Assembly: GCA_035578175.1 (NCBI GenBank)
Contig: JAQMRL010000012.1
Coordinates: forward strand, 23,492,960-23,556,959
DNA length: 64,000 nt
Direction of reading: 5' to 3'
Origin: Catonia carolina
Taxonomy: Eukaryota > Arthropoda > Insecta > Hemiptera > Achilidae
The notes beneath the pieces were generated by a model. That model ran no database searches. It had not been told where the DNA came from and was given only the letters and a program-made list of their open reading frames with translations. Both the position numbers and the translations under genes were made by a program. Positions 63,881-64,000 of this stretch are shown here, piece by piece (position 1 is the stretch's first letter; the number at the start of each line of letters is the position of its first letter).

Positions 63881-64000
63881 TAACGGGAAGGAGAACTACC
63901 CTAATGATCCAATGATTGGCTGAAAGTTCCTAGGTGGAAGAAAGGCCCAAACACAGAGGGAGAAATATAACCGTGTAAACAATATCAAAATAATCTAACG

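Noticed and set aside
1..64000. Host protein-coding gene with exons
   Set aside because: No exon-like conserved segment outside mobile elements was recognised. Small or fast-evolving exons cannot be excluded without transcripts.

Overview
The window is AT-rich eukaryotic, probably insect, DNA with no recognisable host gene. Everything with coding character is a transposable-element relic: Tc1/mariner, rosa-like DD41D, Tigger/pogo and PIF/Harbinger transposases, and non-LTR retrotransposon (LINE) fragments. The mariner and rosa-like relics, tRNA-derived SINEs and very low gene density suggest an arthropod, possibly hemipteroid. No species can be assigned from sequence alone.

The dominant feature is one non-coding repeat family, called family A here. 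It has more than 25 copies on both strands, full length about 0.93-1.01 kb, and I estimate it covers about a quarter of the window. Each full copy begins T5-ACTTTCTCTTGCC and carries a GT microsatellite about 135 bp in. It then has two diverged ~172 bp tandem units, a GGCAAGAGAAAGT inverted match, a short GTGTGA/TCACAC hairpin, and ends CCAGA-T5. This asymmetric inverted-repeat layout with a 3' hairpin, oligo-T flanks and head-to-tail tandem copies resembles non-autonomous Helentron/Helitron2 (DINE-1/HINE-like) rolling-circle elements. It is the best candidate for an undescribed system here.

Layout: 1-2.0 kb AT-rich, unassigned. 2.0-3.55 kb rosa-like element with ~500 bp inverted repeats. 4-8.3 kb SINEs, a GC-rich island with a TATA box, and a cluster of long palindromes. 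8-9.2 kb LINE relic. 9.8-12.5 kb an A copy split by a 1.7 kb inverted-repeat transposon. 12.7-13.8 kb Jockey-like LINE relic. 14.2-20.5 kb a SINE and several A copies. 21.3-22.6 kb second rosa-like element. 24-26 kb fold-back element with tRNA-like arms and a nested Tc1/mariner element. 26.4-34 kb A copies with a nested LINE and mariner. 34.5-38 kb LINE and Harbinger relics. 39-45.6 kb A fragments, LINE pieces and a decayed mariner. 46.5-49.5 kb A copies with a local duplication. 49.6-51.2 kb mariner with an inverted duplication beside a fold-back element. 53.6-55.7 kb Tigger element with an almost intact transposase inside an A copy. 57-60 kb family B repeats and a fold-back element. 61.4-63.3 kb two tandem A copies. 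63.8 kb a tRNA-Asn-like SINE head.

The elements interact only by nesting, which gives relative ages. A copies are older than the Tigger, mariner, LINE and 1.7 kb inverted-repeat insertions that split them. A Jockey-like LINE predates a mariner and a family B repeat, and family B predates the 57 kb fold-back element. Several A copies are nearly identical to copies more than 30 kb away, so part of the family amplified recently.
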